From Pratylenchus scribneri (Eukaryota; Nematoda; Chromadorea; Rhabditida; Pratylenchidae): a stretch of 64,000 nucleotides of DNA. The position numbers and the translations under genes were made by a program. The DNA is taken from contig JAQSEB010000049.1 in the NCBI GenBank assembly GCA_030063045.1, positions 1,550,001-1,614,000 of the forward strand. Reading direction: 5' to 3'. Below the pieces are notes generated by a model. It saw only the letters and a list, made by a program, of their open reading frames with translations. It made no database searches and was not told the origin of the DNA. Positions 12,972 through 24,414 of the stretch are shown one piece after another (positions within the stretch are counted from its first letter, which is position 1; every line of letters begins with the position of its first letter).

Positions 12972-13700
12972 GTTGCTGCTATGCTGTATGTGCAAAATAT
13001 CCAATGCCGAAACTTGTCGCAAATAAAAGAACAAACTTTGAAACTTAAAGTTCATGACAAAATATTCATTTCATGCCATCTCAAAAGTCACTATTTTATA
13101 TATTTTTAATTCTTTTCCGATTTCAATTTCCCAACAAATTACTTCTAAATATATAGAAGGTTTTTTCCACAAACATTTGCACTGAACTGAAGTCGTTGTA
13201 ATCGAATAGGCCAATTCACTTGTGGTTGCAGCTGTTCCTCCCAATTCCAATTCTCAATAATATTTTCGCATTTCCTTCAATTTTCGAGAATCAATCATTA
13301 AGACAGACCACACAGAAGCAAAAAAAAAAGAGAATTGAGATGAATCTCAACAATAATGGGTCATGGGACAGCTGACACATTTCCTTCACATGCAGCAGTG
13401 AATGTGTTTGGCCAATTGGAAAATTTAAAAAGGGGCCATCTGCTCTGCCGGTCTATCATGAAATGGGGAAACTGGATTATTCTCAAAATTTCTCCTTTTT
13501 CCTTTGCTCATAAATTTCTATCAAAATAAGATTTAAAAACTTTAGACCAATTCTATTTCTCTCCATCAAAAGTTTAAAGTTTTTAGTGGGTCTTTTTTTC
13601 TGGCCATTTTCTGACTTTATCGTAAAATATTTTTTAAATATTTATTATTTTCAGAATCAAATTTATATATTTCCATCAAATTCTGAAATCAACTTCTAAA

Positions 13701-14536
13701 ATGTCTTCAATGTGCCGAATTATTTTCCTTATTTTGCTGATGGTCACAATTGTGCATCCACTTGGTCAGAGAAAAATTTTTTTATCATTCATTTGAAATA
13801 AAATATAGTTAAGCAGATGATTTTAATTTTTGCTCTTGTTATCTTATTCCCCACCCCATATATTTAGCCCGGTTAGGGTCATTTCCGTCTCGGCCATTTC
13901 CGTCTCAGCGACTTTTACGAACCATAGCTCATCATCCAAATAACTAATTAAAATGATCTAAAGTACATCTTATAGAAATATTGGCTATCTATTGCTATAT
14001 AGATCATCCAAATCTATAATGTTTTGTTCAAGTTATGGCCATAAATACAAAAATAAAAGCGATTTTTCCAAGTTTTTGGCCACAACATGGCCAAAACTTG
14101 ACATTTTTGGGTGATCAATATATCAATGGATATCCAATAATTAGGGCTATTAAATACACTTTAGATCATTTAAATTGGTTAATTGGGTGGCTAGCTGCAG
14201 CTCGTCAAAATTCCTGAGACGGAAGTGGCGAGACGGAAATGTCCCTTGCCGTATTTAGCCCTACAATTTCCTTTCACTATTTTAATTTTAAGATAAGAAG
14301 CACTGCTTATCACTCTTTATGAATGGGTATGTTGCGAATCGGTCAATTTGTGATAAGTTTCCTTCTGATTCTGATGAAGATGGAGAAAAGGAGAAGGAAA
14401 ATGAAGACTCGAATGCAAATGCAAAGGTGGAATTGCTCAAAAAGTATATCAAAGAGAAAGGATTGCCGCTGCCAACCGGTAAGAATAATAGAAAATAATT
14501 TATAAAATTTTTTTTACAGAATTTAGTGACACTTAA
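13701..14536 (+). CDS. Small secreted acidic protein, 88 residues
   Basis: Three exons in phase: 13701-13764, 14293-14478, 14520-14536 (TAA). The signal peptide is MSSMCRIIFLILLMVTIVHP. The mature part has two cysteines (KKHC..., RSICDK), an acidic run (DSDEDGEKEKENED) and a helical basic segment, VELLKKYIKEKGLPLP. I recognise no family. Intron 1 contains a 382-bp transposon (13870-14251), and a second foldback begins 43 bp after the stop. The last 17-bp exon is the weakest part. An alternative acceptor at 15520-15521 (CAATTCAG) would read ESFYAVA and run into a transposon at 15541, so the true 3' end may have been altered by insertion. Size, signal peptide and neighbours suit a lineage-specific secreted protein; function unknown. 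Confidence 0.6.
13870..14251. mobile_element. MITE with CGG termini and 9-bp TSD, in an intron
   Basis: A 382-bp element beginning CGGTTAGGGTCATTTCCGTC, with an end complementary to CGGCAAGGGACATTTCCGTC. The direct repeat TATTTAGCC (9 bp) lies on both sides (13861-13869 and 14252-14260). A 9-bp duplication suggests Mutator-like rather than hAT. ATTTCCGTCTC recurs twice in each terminal region. No transposase ORF. Confidence 0.88.
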
Positions 14537-14578
14537 ATGCCGTCGCGTCATTCGGCACATTAGCAGAATGAATTCAAC

Positions 14579-15475
14579 TGTGCTAGGTCATGTCCACAAT
14601 TCTGTAAATGTGAGTGTTTTTGATTTATAATAAATCAGTTTTAGACCCCACGAACCTTATACCAATTTGTAGATCTCATCGAGACGCATCGAATGGTATA
14701 TAATTTATCATGGTTTGGCCCAAAAATAAAGAGTTAAACTGTTTAAACCCATATTTTTAAGTTTTTGGTTTAAAACTCTTTAATTTTGAGCCAAACCATG
14801 ATAAATTTTATACCATTCGATGCGTCTCGATGAGATCTACAAAATGGTATATGGATTGTTGGGTCTAAAATAGGGTTCAGCGGTATCGGGATACCGGTCG
14901 GTATTAATACCGAAATACCGGGGTCTGGCCAATACCGATACCGATATTGCTAATACCGCTACCGACCCCGGTAATACCGTTACCGATTTTCCAACTCGGT
15001 ATTAATCGGTATTGACAAGCACCCCATAAAATGGCATTTTTGGCCAAATTTTTAAATTTTTTTTAAATTTTTTTCTTTAAAGTGAAAATTTCAGTCAAAT
15101 TTAAATCTTTTATGAAGCTAATTTTTATTTCTCTGTAACAAAAATTTTTGATTTTTGAAAGAAAAAAATGATTTTTAAAAATTTTTTTGCCATTTTTTCA
15201 TCAAATACCGAAATACCGACTAATACCGATACCGATTAGTGCCAAATACCGATACCGTTTACCGACCCTAGACCCAATACCGATACCGGATACCGAGTAG
15301 GCTGATACCGGCCAATACCGTTACCGACGTTGACCCCAAATACCGATACCGCCGAACCCTAGTCTAAAACAGGTTTCTAATTTATTGTAAGTCGGAAAAC
15401 ACCCACATTTGCACTATTCAGGACATGACCACATTTGCATAGCACTTTATCTATTGTGGACATGAACCCCGGACA
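14579..15475. mobile_element. Foldback MITE, GCATCGAT family (copy 2, host of a nested insertion)
   Basis: Flanked by GAATTCAAC (14570-14578 and 15476-15484). Termini TGTGCTAGGTCATGTCCACA and the complement of TGTCCGGGGTTCATGTCC. It shares AATAAATCAG, GACGCATCGA and the TTTAAACC-rich centre with copy 1. Its right arm is interrupted by the TACCGATA element at 14871-15361. Confidence 0.85.
14871..15361. mobile_element. hAT-like MITE with TACCGATA subterminal arrays, nested
   Basis: Termini TAGGGTTCAGCGGTAT and ATACCGCCGAACCCTA, flanked by perfect 8-bp duplications GTCTAAAA (14863-14870 and 15362-15369). Both subterminal regions (about 120-190 bp each) are built from AATACCGATACCG-type words. 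The central ~190 bp (from TTGACAAGCACCCCATAAAA) is nearly identical to the centre of the element at 37268-37746, whose arrays use a different word. Non-coding. Confidence 0.93.
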
Positions 15476-15540
15476 GAATTCAACCACTAATTTTTTTCTC
15501 TTCCAATTTCATCCAATTCAGAGAGTTTCTATGCTGTAGC

Positions 15541-15927
15541 CGGAGCGGGACGTTTTGTGGCGCGGCCGGTTTGTGGCGAAAGCTAATAGCTCAGCGCCTA
15601 ATAAATGTTTTCGAATGTTTTTTATATCATTGAATAGAGCAAAAAATTCTCTATCAGCCCATAGAAAAATCAAATTATAAAACATATTTTTGCATTTTTA
15701 AAAATTCAAAAACCTTCAAAATTGACGCCATTTTGCCCACTTTTATTCAATAGCTCATAACTTTCTTTATTTTTAATAATATAAAATGATTTTTATATCA
15801 TTCGATAGATAATACATTGCTCTATCAAATGAATATAAAAACATTCCAAAACGGTTCAGATTAAGATGAGTTATAAAGCAAAAACTAGTTCGCCACAAAC
15901 CGGCCCGCCACAAACCGTCGCATACCC
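15541..15927. mobile_element. MITE with GGCCGGTTTGTGGCGAA inverted repeats
   Basis: A 387-bp element bounded by GCTGTAGC on both sides (15533-15540 and 15928-15935). Inward of slightly diverged ends, each arm has two copies of a TTTGTGGCG word (GGCCGGTTTGTGGCGAA inside, a TTTGTGGC variant outside). It interrupts sequence just after a plausible splice acceptor at 15520-15521, so it may have disrupted an exon. Confidence 0.85.
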
Positions 15928-16039
15928 GCTGTAGCTTCACATTTTTAAAACACGATAAATAATACTTTTTAATTTTATTATTCATTATACATTTTTCCTT
16001 TGGTTAAAATTAACATTGGTCCGCTGCTCACTAATAAAG

Positions 16040-16134
16040 GAAGCCTTCAAAGAGTATTCTACAAAAATAGGTCAAATAATAATAGTGATGAATATGAAGA
16101 TGCTGAATCGTTTTATGAATTGAATAATGAATAA
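16040..16134 (+). CDS. Possible orphan 3' exon (low confidence)
   Basis: An open stretch ending in TAA that would encode an acidic tail containing DEYEDAESFYELNNE. It starts after a weak acceptor (AATAAAG). Its phase would fit the second exon of the upstream secreted-protein gene (13701-14478), giving an alternative 3' end beyond the inserted transposons. I cannot decide whether it is a real exon, a relic of a displaced one, or chance. Confidence 0.3.
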
Positions 16135-16266
16135 TTCGGTGCATTTTGTGCGCCAAAATTGCATTTTATTACTCAAATTTTCTACGATTTGAACAAAGAA
16201 TTGAAACTAGTTCTCTCCAATTAATATGTCATATATTAAATTGAAATTTAAGCACAAATCAAAGGC

Positions 16267-18515
16267 ATGAAATTCAATAAAAATTTTAATATTTTCATGT
16301 TATTTTCAATGATCATTTGCTTAACAATTCTATTATTAACACCCATCGCCCTAGGTGATGCCATTGAATTTGATAAGGTAAGTTCATTTTTTATCATTTA
16401 ATGAATTAATATTTTTGGGTAATATAATTTTCAACAAAATTTTAATTATTTTTTAATAGCCGAATGAATGGCTCTTTCCATTATGCGGATCATTTGATGC
16501 ACAAATAAAGGTATTCAATTAATTTGTATTTAATTAAATGGTAAATTAGATGGAATGACATAGGAAATCAGCGTTGAGCACTCGTACTCGTAGTCGTACG
16601 CATACTATGAGATACGAGTACGAGTACGAGCGATTTGAAATGGCCAGTACGAGGTAGGAGTACGAGCCGATTTTTCCTCGTACTTAGTCGTAACAAAAAA
16701 ATACGATAAGAGTACGACATAAAGTCAAAATGCGATTTGAAATGGCCAGTACGAGGTAGGAGTACGAGTCGATTTTTCCTCGTACTTAGTCGTAACAAAA
16801 AAATAGGATAAGAGTACGACATAAAGTCAAAATTTTAGATAAAAATTAACTTTTTCAGCAAAAAATTTGTCAAACTATGCTATATATCGATGTGATTTAG
16901 CAAAAAAAGATCTATTTTAATAAAATTTTGATCAAAAAATAAAAATCTATGGCAAAAAATGTCATTTTTCAAAAAAGTACGAGAAAGTACAGGGTACGAG
17001 TACGACTACGAGGCTTAAAAGTTAAAACCTAGTACTAGGTACGAGTACGAATACGAGGGGAAAATGGGTAAGGAAAGTACGAGTACGGGTACGAGGCATC
17101 CGAAAAGGGCTGTACGAGGGGTACGAGTACGAGTACGAGCAAATTTTGAAATGCTCAACATTGCATAGGACATTAAATAGTAATTAAAAAGTGCATAGAG
17201 AAAACAAAAAAAATCGAAAAAATTTTAAATAGTTAGAAACACTCAATAAATATTGGCTTGAAAATATAAATTTTGTTTCTTAATGCTGGAAAATATTAAT
17301 TTGGTAATGGACAATTTTTTTTTACATTTTTAAGGCCATATAAGTTCTAAAATCATTTCCATATTAGTCCTGTACTGTTTAGGCTCTAATAATTTCATAT
17401 AGCTATATTTATGATATTACAGATTGTTTTGTTGTCAAATACATTTTTATCTTAATTTTTTAAAAACTATATTTTAAAATTTAAAAAGTTATTTTTTCAA
17501 GATTATGCCAGCCGATTTAAAAATACCTCGTAATGGAAATAATTCAAAGGAATTGGAAGACTACAACCATCGGCTGTACTATTTGCAAACAGTCTTCAAT
17601 CCAAATATTAAAATGAAAGAATTTACCGCATTCATTCTAATATTTTACAACACATCTAAAGACTTATCAAAGGAGAATCAAATGCGAAAAGGAAATATTG
17701 TTGTTACCGCAGGTGATAAAAAGAAATCTTTAGTGGTTCAGAAAAATTGCCAGAATGTTTGTTCTTCGAGGACACAAAACTATGTATCCAAAAATAAGGC
17801 AAGTATTGTTGTTTTCATAATTATTTGAAAAAAAAATTCTATGTAAATAATTTCGCTTTCTTTAATATTTCAGAACCAGAAATATTAATTTTAATTGTCT
17901 TTTAAATAATTTAATTATAGTTATAGTACAATATATAAGGCTTAGTTTTTTGAGATTTAAATAAAAGCTACGTAAAATATTGCCCCAAGCTTAGTATTTC
18001 TAGGGCCAAATATTATTTTAACATTTTCAATAAAATAAAAACTGCTAAAAGCTATAACAAAACAAACTTATCGACATAAAAATAGTATCCCAATTTATAA
18101 GTTGTTTGAAAAAAAATCAAATAAATTTGCCCTGTGGACAATTCAAAATTGTAAAAAAATTAAAACATTGATATTGACAAAAATGTCAAAAAATGAGAAT
18201 CATAAGCCACAATTTAGGCTTCTTATTAAAAATATATTTTAATTTTATTTATTTAAGAATTTCAAAAATGGTATAACATCAATAGAAAATATTCGTGCCA
18301 TGGAATTTAAATCATCAATAGAAAAACTACAAGAACAAAAGCAGCTTTATCTCATTCCTGCTTTGAGTTTTGCATTTTCACCCTCATCAAACATTCCGGA
18401 CATTGACCAACAATTTTCAATTTTTGGACACGAAATAAATGATAAATTTGTGGTGTTGCTTGATGATAAAACGGATGTAGCTTTATGGACTGATCAGGTC
18501 AAAAAATTTAAATAA
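16267..18515 (+). CDS. Unrecognised secreted protein, multi-exon
   Basis: Exons, all phase 0: 16267-16377, 16460-16510, 17502-17798, then either a 15-bp exon 17874-17888 (NQKY, stop) or 18258-18515 (stop). The longer version has 238 residues. The first 31 residues are a signal peptide with hydrophobic core FSMIICLTILLLTPIALG. The mature part has few cysteines (PLCG; KNCQNVCSS), a segment FTAFILIFYNTS that could be a buried strand, and a Lys-rich middle. No domain recognised. The donor of exon 3 is AAG followed by GCAAGT, a standard GC-type donor. Intron 2 contains the 597-bp TACGAG element. Two alternative 3' exons are possible and I cannot choose between them; the longer gives a sensible acidic C-terminus ending WTDQVKKFK. 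Confidence 0.6.
16569..17165. mobile_element. hAT-like MITE with TACGAG subterminal arrays
   Basis: Ends CAGCGTTGAGCA and TGCTCAACATTGCA, flanked by TAGGAAAT/TAGGACAT (16561-16568 and 17166-17173; 7 of 8 match). The terminal regions are made of TACGAG or CTCGTA words. Two tandem ~110-bp blocks (16635-16840) repeat GATTTGAAATGGCCAGTACG. It lies in an intron of the secreted-protein gene. Confidence 0.82.
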
Positions 18516-18570
18516 AAAATTATTTCTAAAAGAATAAAATGAATATGAATAAATTTTTTGGAAATTATAG

Positions 18571-18913
18571 AAATGTCAAAAAAAATACTGAAAATGGCGA
18601 AAAGATTATAATGGTTTAGTAGTGGTTTGTCCTTTGTCCTACACTCTAAACTATATATCCATTCGATAGGAGCTCGTCAAGACGCATCGAATTGTATATA
18701 ATTTGTCATGGTTTAATTAGTTTTGAACCAAAATCCATAATACAATGATTTAAATGGTTTAAAACCCTTAATTTTTGATCAAACCATGTATATATATATA
18801 TACCAAGCGAAGCATCTTGATGAGATCTATCATTTCGGTATATGGTTTGAGGGTTTAAAACAATTGAACAGTTATATCTTTTCGTCATTTTCGGCATTTT
18901 TTTCGCCATTTTC
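18571..18913. mobile_element. Foldback MITE relic, GCATCGAT family (copy 3)
   Basis: The core carries CTCGTCAAGACGCATCGAAT and, on the opposite arm, the complement of CTCATCAAGATGC, around a TTTAAATGGTTTAAAAC centre. The outer ends are inverted copies of TGAAAATGGCGAAAAGAT and CGAAAATGACGAAAAGAT, which differ from copies 1 and 2. No clear target duplication, so boundaries are approximate. Confidence 0.6.
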
Positions 18914-19267
18914 CAGTGATTTTTTAGCGAAATTCAAAAGTATCAATTTTTAAATACCTTATTCTTTCAGATAGTGGCATGTGGCATAATTTCCTTTTAA
19001 AGGATATTTCAAATTCCAATGATGAGAAAGTCCAAGGAAAAAAAGAGAAAAAATTTCATCAATATTATTTGCAATAAAAATTCATAAATCAGTAATAAAT
19101 GTGTTTATTTTCTAGACTATTTATCAGATTAATTTAAATTTAAATGATTACTGATAAAAGAAATTCAGAATAGGTAATAAAGAATCAGCGAGGATTGCCG
19201 AAAGTGTAAACATTAAAAAAGATTTTATGAAATTCCGAAAAATTGATGCCAAATATTTAATCATACA

Positions 19268-20180
19268 TCAAACATATTTTCCAAAGAGAGAAGGTCCATT
19301 TTTGTCCAAATCATTGACACAAATTTCAAGCTTTTCCAATTTCTGTTCCAGATCCAGTGGCTCCTTTATCATGACCATGGCCTTGGTTTGCCTTTCTCTG
19401 AAATATATGTAAAAGAAACATTTTGAGCTTGGAGTTTAAAAACGGTTCATTTTTAACAAAATCTGACTAGGATTTAAAAATTTACTGTTTTCCAATAAAA
19501 TTAGATTAAAAACGAATAAATTTCTTAAGCGAAGTACGCTTTCTATTTATTAAATTTGTTGAAAAAATAAAAGTAATAATATTAAGATACAAATTAAGGC
19601 GTTGTTTTAATTCATTTTTTTCAACTCTTTTTTTTTAGATTTTTTTATAGAATTATCTAAGCAAATATTTTTTGGTTAATTAATTAATTACTTTTTTGAA
19701 TTCAGTTTTTATAGGAAAAATTAAATTTCCTATTTAAAGTTCATTTATTATTTTTTAGCAATTTCAATGTTTTTTCGATATTAAACTTTTCATTCAGTTT
19801 GATATTAAAAAAAAATAAAAATTTTTAGGCATCTCTTCAATGAATTTCCATATCAATCCGAACAATGAAAAATTTGCTCGATAAAATGTCGGTTTTAGAA
19901 TTAATTTAATAATTAGGCTAAATGAAATGTTTTTATTCTGAATTTTACCGGTCCCTCCCGCCTCCCACTGTTGTTCGTGAATTTTCTTTGAGGAGCAACC
20001 GCTGAGATGTTCTCGGACAGCTTCACGGACAGCATCATGCGTCGATTTACCCTCTGGCACTGTCACCGTAATATCCTCTTGGCAATGATTACAAGTAAAT
20101 TTGATTGCTTCCACTTCGCCAATGATGGTTAGAATGGCGATAAAAATGGCCAAAGAGGAGAAGCAGATGAAATATTTCAT
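19268..20180 (-). CDS. Secreted CxxC...HxxxC protein, 119 residues
   Basis: Two exons on the minus strand: 20180-19949 and 19395-19268 (TGA), in phase through a tandem acceptor TTTCAGAG in which the second AG must be used. A signal peptide of about 25 residues is followed directly by a compact motif: C30-x2-C33, 24 residues, H58-x3-C62, within IKFTCNHCQEDITVTV and REAVREHLSGC. This spacing would suit a single zinc-binding or paired-disulfide module, unusual for a secreted protein. The C-terminus is a charged helix (LDLEQKLEKLEICVNDLDK). I recognise no family. Initiation is at the only ATG preceding the signal peptide. A single-exon reading continues past the donor GTAAAA into low-complexity residues, which is less likely. 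Confidence 0.7.
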
Positions 20181-20984
20181 TTTTGGTTGAATGAATTAGA
20201 TTTCTATAAGATTTTGGATTGAATTTGTGGATTTTATTGGTTAATTTGACTGAAAATCGATCCCATTTTCTCATTTCATTTGGCTTCATTCACGGCCAAA
20301 TCACCATTTTTTCACCTGATTTTTCCTGTTGGCATCCTCCCCATTACAATCCACCAATCCACACCCTTAAATAATTCCCCAATCTCATCCCCAATACCAT
20401 GCTGCCTTCAATTTTCCCATTTCATCAAAACAAAATCATGAATAAAAAAAATAATATTCCTCATGATTAAAAAGGATGGTTGCACTTTATAAAAAATTTA
20501 TTATCTCATAATAATTAGAATTGGTCAACGTTAAAGTCGATTGGGCAGAAAATTGATGAAATTAATTACCAAAATTGGGAATTTTTGTTTAAAAATGGAA
20601 ATAGGCAAACCAAAATCCAAAAAATCTTTAAAAACCAAGCAAAGTGTTTTACCCATAATAAATGTCCAAAACAAACTTTGACTAACTCTAATAATAAATT
20701 ACAAAATTCTGAAGAGGATTAAATAAATTGGCCTTGAATTAGCAGGCGAAAAGTAATAAAATGACAAGTTTATTTCCAAAAATCCATTTCTATGGCTTAA
20801 CAATTTCAAAGGTTACATTTGCAATTAATGGCACAGTTTAAGCTAAATTGGCTTTCAAAAAAATAAGAAAAAATTTGGAATTTTATTTGCAAATAAATGA
20901 ATTAAAAACAACATATAATTTTGTCATTTTATTGACTGACATGAGAAAACCCGATCAAAAATTTCCATCCATTGCTCTCCTCAA
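20181..20984. other. Intergenic sequence between two minus-strand genes
   Basis: This should hold the promoter of the CxxC gene and the 3' UTR of the four-TM gene. The sequence is AT-rich. I see no TATA box, repeat or RNA gene that I would defend. Confidence 0.4.
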
Positions 20985-23900
20985 TCAAACAATTTCGTAT
21001 CGTGGTGATCCGCCGCCGGCACTTTTTGGGCTAATTTGCCGGCTGCTTCGATCGAATGAACCGCCACCGACACCATCATCTCTCCAATTTGTGCCAGATA
21101 GACTGGCGGAATAGTCCATTTGATATGAACAATGAGCATTCCCAGTGCCAGCCCCAAATCGGCCACCACCACCTCGGCTGCCCAATGATGTTCTTTCTGT
21201 ACCACTTCCAGCTGCTGTCGCCTTGCTTGAACGTCTCCTAGCTACGCGACTTCGTTTCTGAAAAATTAATTAATTTGTAAAATTTAATTTTTATGTTTTT
21301 TTAATTTTTTTGTAAAAATTTCTTAAAATAATTTAAATAAGAAATGCATTTTTTTATGGGTAATAGCTAATAGGGTAATTAGGAAATCTAAAATGCCATA
21401 CAAAACTCTATTTTATCGTATTTCTTAAGGCAATTTTTGTAAGCAAATGCTGATATTGATACTTTACGGTTATCTGTCGAAACATTTTTAAAAAAAAATT
21501 TTTGAAATTCTCATTTTATTATTCATATTTGAATCTTAAAACGATGGAAAAACTCTATTTTAAGGATAAAACCTTATGACTAATTTTGAGGACATAGGGT
21601 AATTTTGGTGGTAAAAAAAATGTGGCAACAGATAGATAACCAATTAAGTACCTTGATATTTATATTGGATAGGTTACTTGTTTGTAATATTTTTCCCTGT
21701 TCGTTTTTATATTTAAAAATGTTTTTAAAATTTAAAATATTTTTTGAAAATTTTGTTACTTGGAAATTTTGGGAATAATGATAATAAAATACTATAATAT
21801 TAGCAAACTTTTAAATTTAAAGGAATTAAATTAATTACAAAATTTAATAGTTTTAATTTATTTAAAAATATTTAAATAAGCAAATAAATTTATATTAATT
21901 AATTATTAATAAAAAAATATTTTTTAAAATATTACCGCAATGCGTCCAACCGGCTGATATCTGGTCGAATTCGAGGCCCAATAATGGCAGATTAGAACGG
22001 ATGTGAGAATGAAGCAGACGCCTTAAAAATTAAATGAGAATAAATTAATTATCCAAAATATTACCAACTAGTACGGAGCCAAGTAGCATCAGCCCCGAGA
22101 GTCCATTGGCCAAGCCGGTCCTCGTTTTCAGCTTACTCAAATGATCTAGAAAATAATTAAATTTAAGGAGATTTTTTAAAGAAATTTTCGCAAAAATTAA
22201 ATTTTAATTAAATTAAAAATAATTATTAAAATTTTTACCAAGCCAAACGCCGTCGGTTATGACCTAGAAAAATAAAATAAAAAAATAAAAATACGATATT
22301 ATTTACTGCAAGTAAATTTGCCACTGCCGAAATAATGCACCTGAATGAGGTTAAAAAAATTTATTAAAGACAAATACGCGCACAAACATAATTAACCAAC
22401 AAACAAGCATTGTCCTCCAACGAAATCTGAATACATTAATAATAATTAAATAAATAAATTAATTAATTAATTAATGATAATTTTAATTTAAATGAATACT
22501 TTTAATTTACTAAAAAGTTTTTTAATGAAATAAAAAATATTTTTTAGGTGAATTTTTAATATCTATCATGGGTATTCTTTGTGCTAAAAATCTATTAAAT
22601 TTGAAATTTTTGTAATTCAAATTAAATTTTATAAGAGTATTTCTTTTATTTTTAATTAATTCCAAAGATCTCATGTCAGAAATCAATATTTCAAATTATT
22701 TATACTTATTTTAAATTCTTTTTTTGGCACTGCACCTGTGCACGGCGCCAATACCCAGTCCGCCAGTGAACAGTCCAACCAACGAGGCCAGCACATTTAT
22801 ATGGCAAGTGCCTTGATAGGCGCTTTCCTATTTATAAAATAAATTTTTAATATTTTTAATATAATTTTAATTAAAAAAATTTTAAAATATTTTAATAAAA
22901 TTTTTAATAAAATATTATCTCAAAATTTTTCAAATAAATTTTGAATAATTTTTAAAAAATTTTTTGAATTTTTAAATTAATTTTTGGATAATTTAAATAA
23001 TTTTGAGACTTCCGGAAATCCAGGACAAGTGATGCCATGAATGCCATAAAGCATGGAGACAAAAATTTCCGCCTTGCATAAATGCGTCAAAATTTGGACA
23101 TATCTTTGAAATAATTAATGTAAATAAAAATTTTTTTATTATTTTGAATGAACTCGGTGTGTTGGAAACCGGAACGTTGCATCACTTAAAGGGTTAATAT
23201 TTTTCAAATTAATTTTTTTTATCAATTTATTCACCGGTATATGCCTTGAATTTCCGTCGAATTGTTGGAGACATGGCCACCTCCTCTTCCGATTCATTGG
23301 TACTCTGAAAAATGCAAAATGGCATTGAATTGTAATTTTGAAAAATAGGCATTTTTAGACTATAATACTGGGTTATAACGAAGTGCTAAGTCTCATTAAG
23401 TAGCTAAATTTAGGCTAGGGTTTGGGCCTAACCATAGAATTGACTTAATATTATAGAGATAAGACCAGAATTTACAAAGTTTAATGACCTTTTGGATAAT
23501 GACAAAATTTCTAGATTAAATTTAATAATTTCAAGGACGAAATATATGAATTTGGTAAGACGATTTAATTGTCACATATCTAGCTCTAGTGAAATAAATA
23601 AAAATTAGAATCAGATGCTTAGGATTTAATTTAAGAAAATAGATTTTATAGAAAAATCCGATTTTGACCATGTTTTTGGCCCTAAATATATTGATTTTTT
23701 AATTTGCGGAATTATTTTTGTATGCAATTAAAATTTTCTAAATTAATTATCATTATTACATAAATTCATTTTAGAAATAATAATGATTAAAAAGAATCCG
23801 AGGTGGAAACATTAGGCTAAAACAAGATATTTATGTAAAAAGTACTTATTTTAGCCATATTTTCTTACCCTAAAAATGCTGATTTTGCTAATATTTTTCT

Positions 23901-24150
23901 CAAATTAATTATTATTATTGCTAAATTAATAGATTTCCGTAAATTAATTATCATAATTTAATTAATTAATTTTTAACAAAAAACTCGCCCAATGTCCAGA
24001 TCCACCGCCATTGTGATGGCTGCCTCCGGCACTGCCACATCCGCCGCCCTTTTCCAATTCTTCCGGTATCATAATGCGCAAATTTGGGTCTTGAATTGGT
24101 CGCATAAATTGGAACATTTTTGATGTTGTCGCATCAATGAGACAAAACAA
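20985..24150 (-). CDS. Four-transmembrane protein with Gly/Ser-rich tail
   Basis: Minus-strand exons: 24150-23985 (or 23978), 23304-23235, 23184-23154, 23103-23010, 22827-22736, 22426-22397, 22340-22307, 22263-22239, 22145-22065, 22021-21936, 21257-20985 (stop). Phases close for all but the first junction, where two donors are possible. The N-terminus is cytoplasmic-like (MFQFMRPIQDPNLRIMIPEE, then a Gly/Ser/His stretch). Four hydrophobic segments follow: KAEIFVSMLYGIHGI, INVLASLVGLFTGGLGIGAV, RTMLVCWCIISAVANLLAVI, and GLSGLMLLGSVLVGVCFILT. Loop cysteines (GITCPG, GTCHIN) lie between the first two. The last 90 residues are basic, then Gly/Ser-rich, ending SPRYEIV. The topology resembles CD20/MS4A-like or FAM189-type tetraspans, but I recognise no signature. 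Five internal exons are 25-34 or 70 bp, unusually small. One intron holds a transposon (21458-21652). Confidence 0.75.
21458..21652. mobile_element. MITE, GGTACTTA family, copy in an intron
   Basis: Left end GATACTTTACGGTTATCTGTC; right end complementary to GGTACTTAATTGGTTATCTA. Flanked by CTGATATT and TTGATATT (7 of 8 match). The interior TATTATTCATATTTGA matches, in reverse, the centre of the 189-bp element at 12649-12837. An older, more diverged member of that family. Confidence 0.75.
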
Positions 24151-24414
24151 AATAATTTGTTTGAGAATTCAACAAAACAAAAAAAGTGTGGGCGAAGGAA
24201 AATAAATTACCTTCAATTGGAAAAATTGAGCATAGTTGTAATTTTCTTCTTTTCTTTACCATTCGATTTTACGGAAAATAAAATAATAGTTTTTAATATT
24301 GATCAAAATGTGAAGGCGCAAATGGGGTGGCGGCGGCGGCGTAGATCACAAACCATGATAAAAACATTATATAAAAAGGTGGAAGAAATGCATTTATTAA
24401 GGAGGTTGAAAGAA

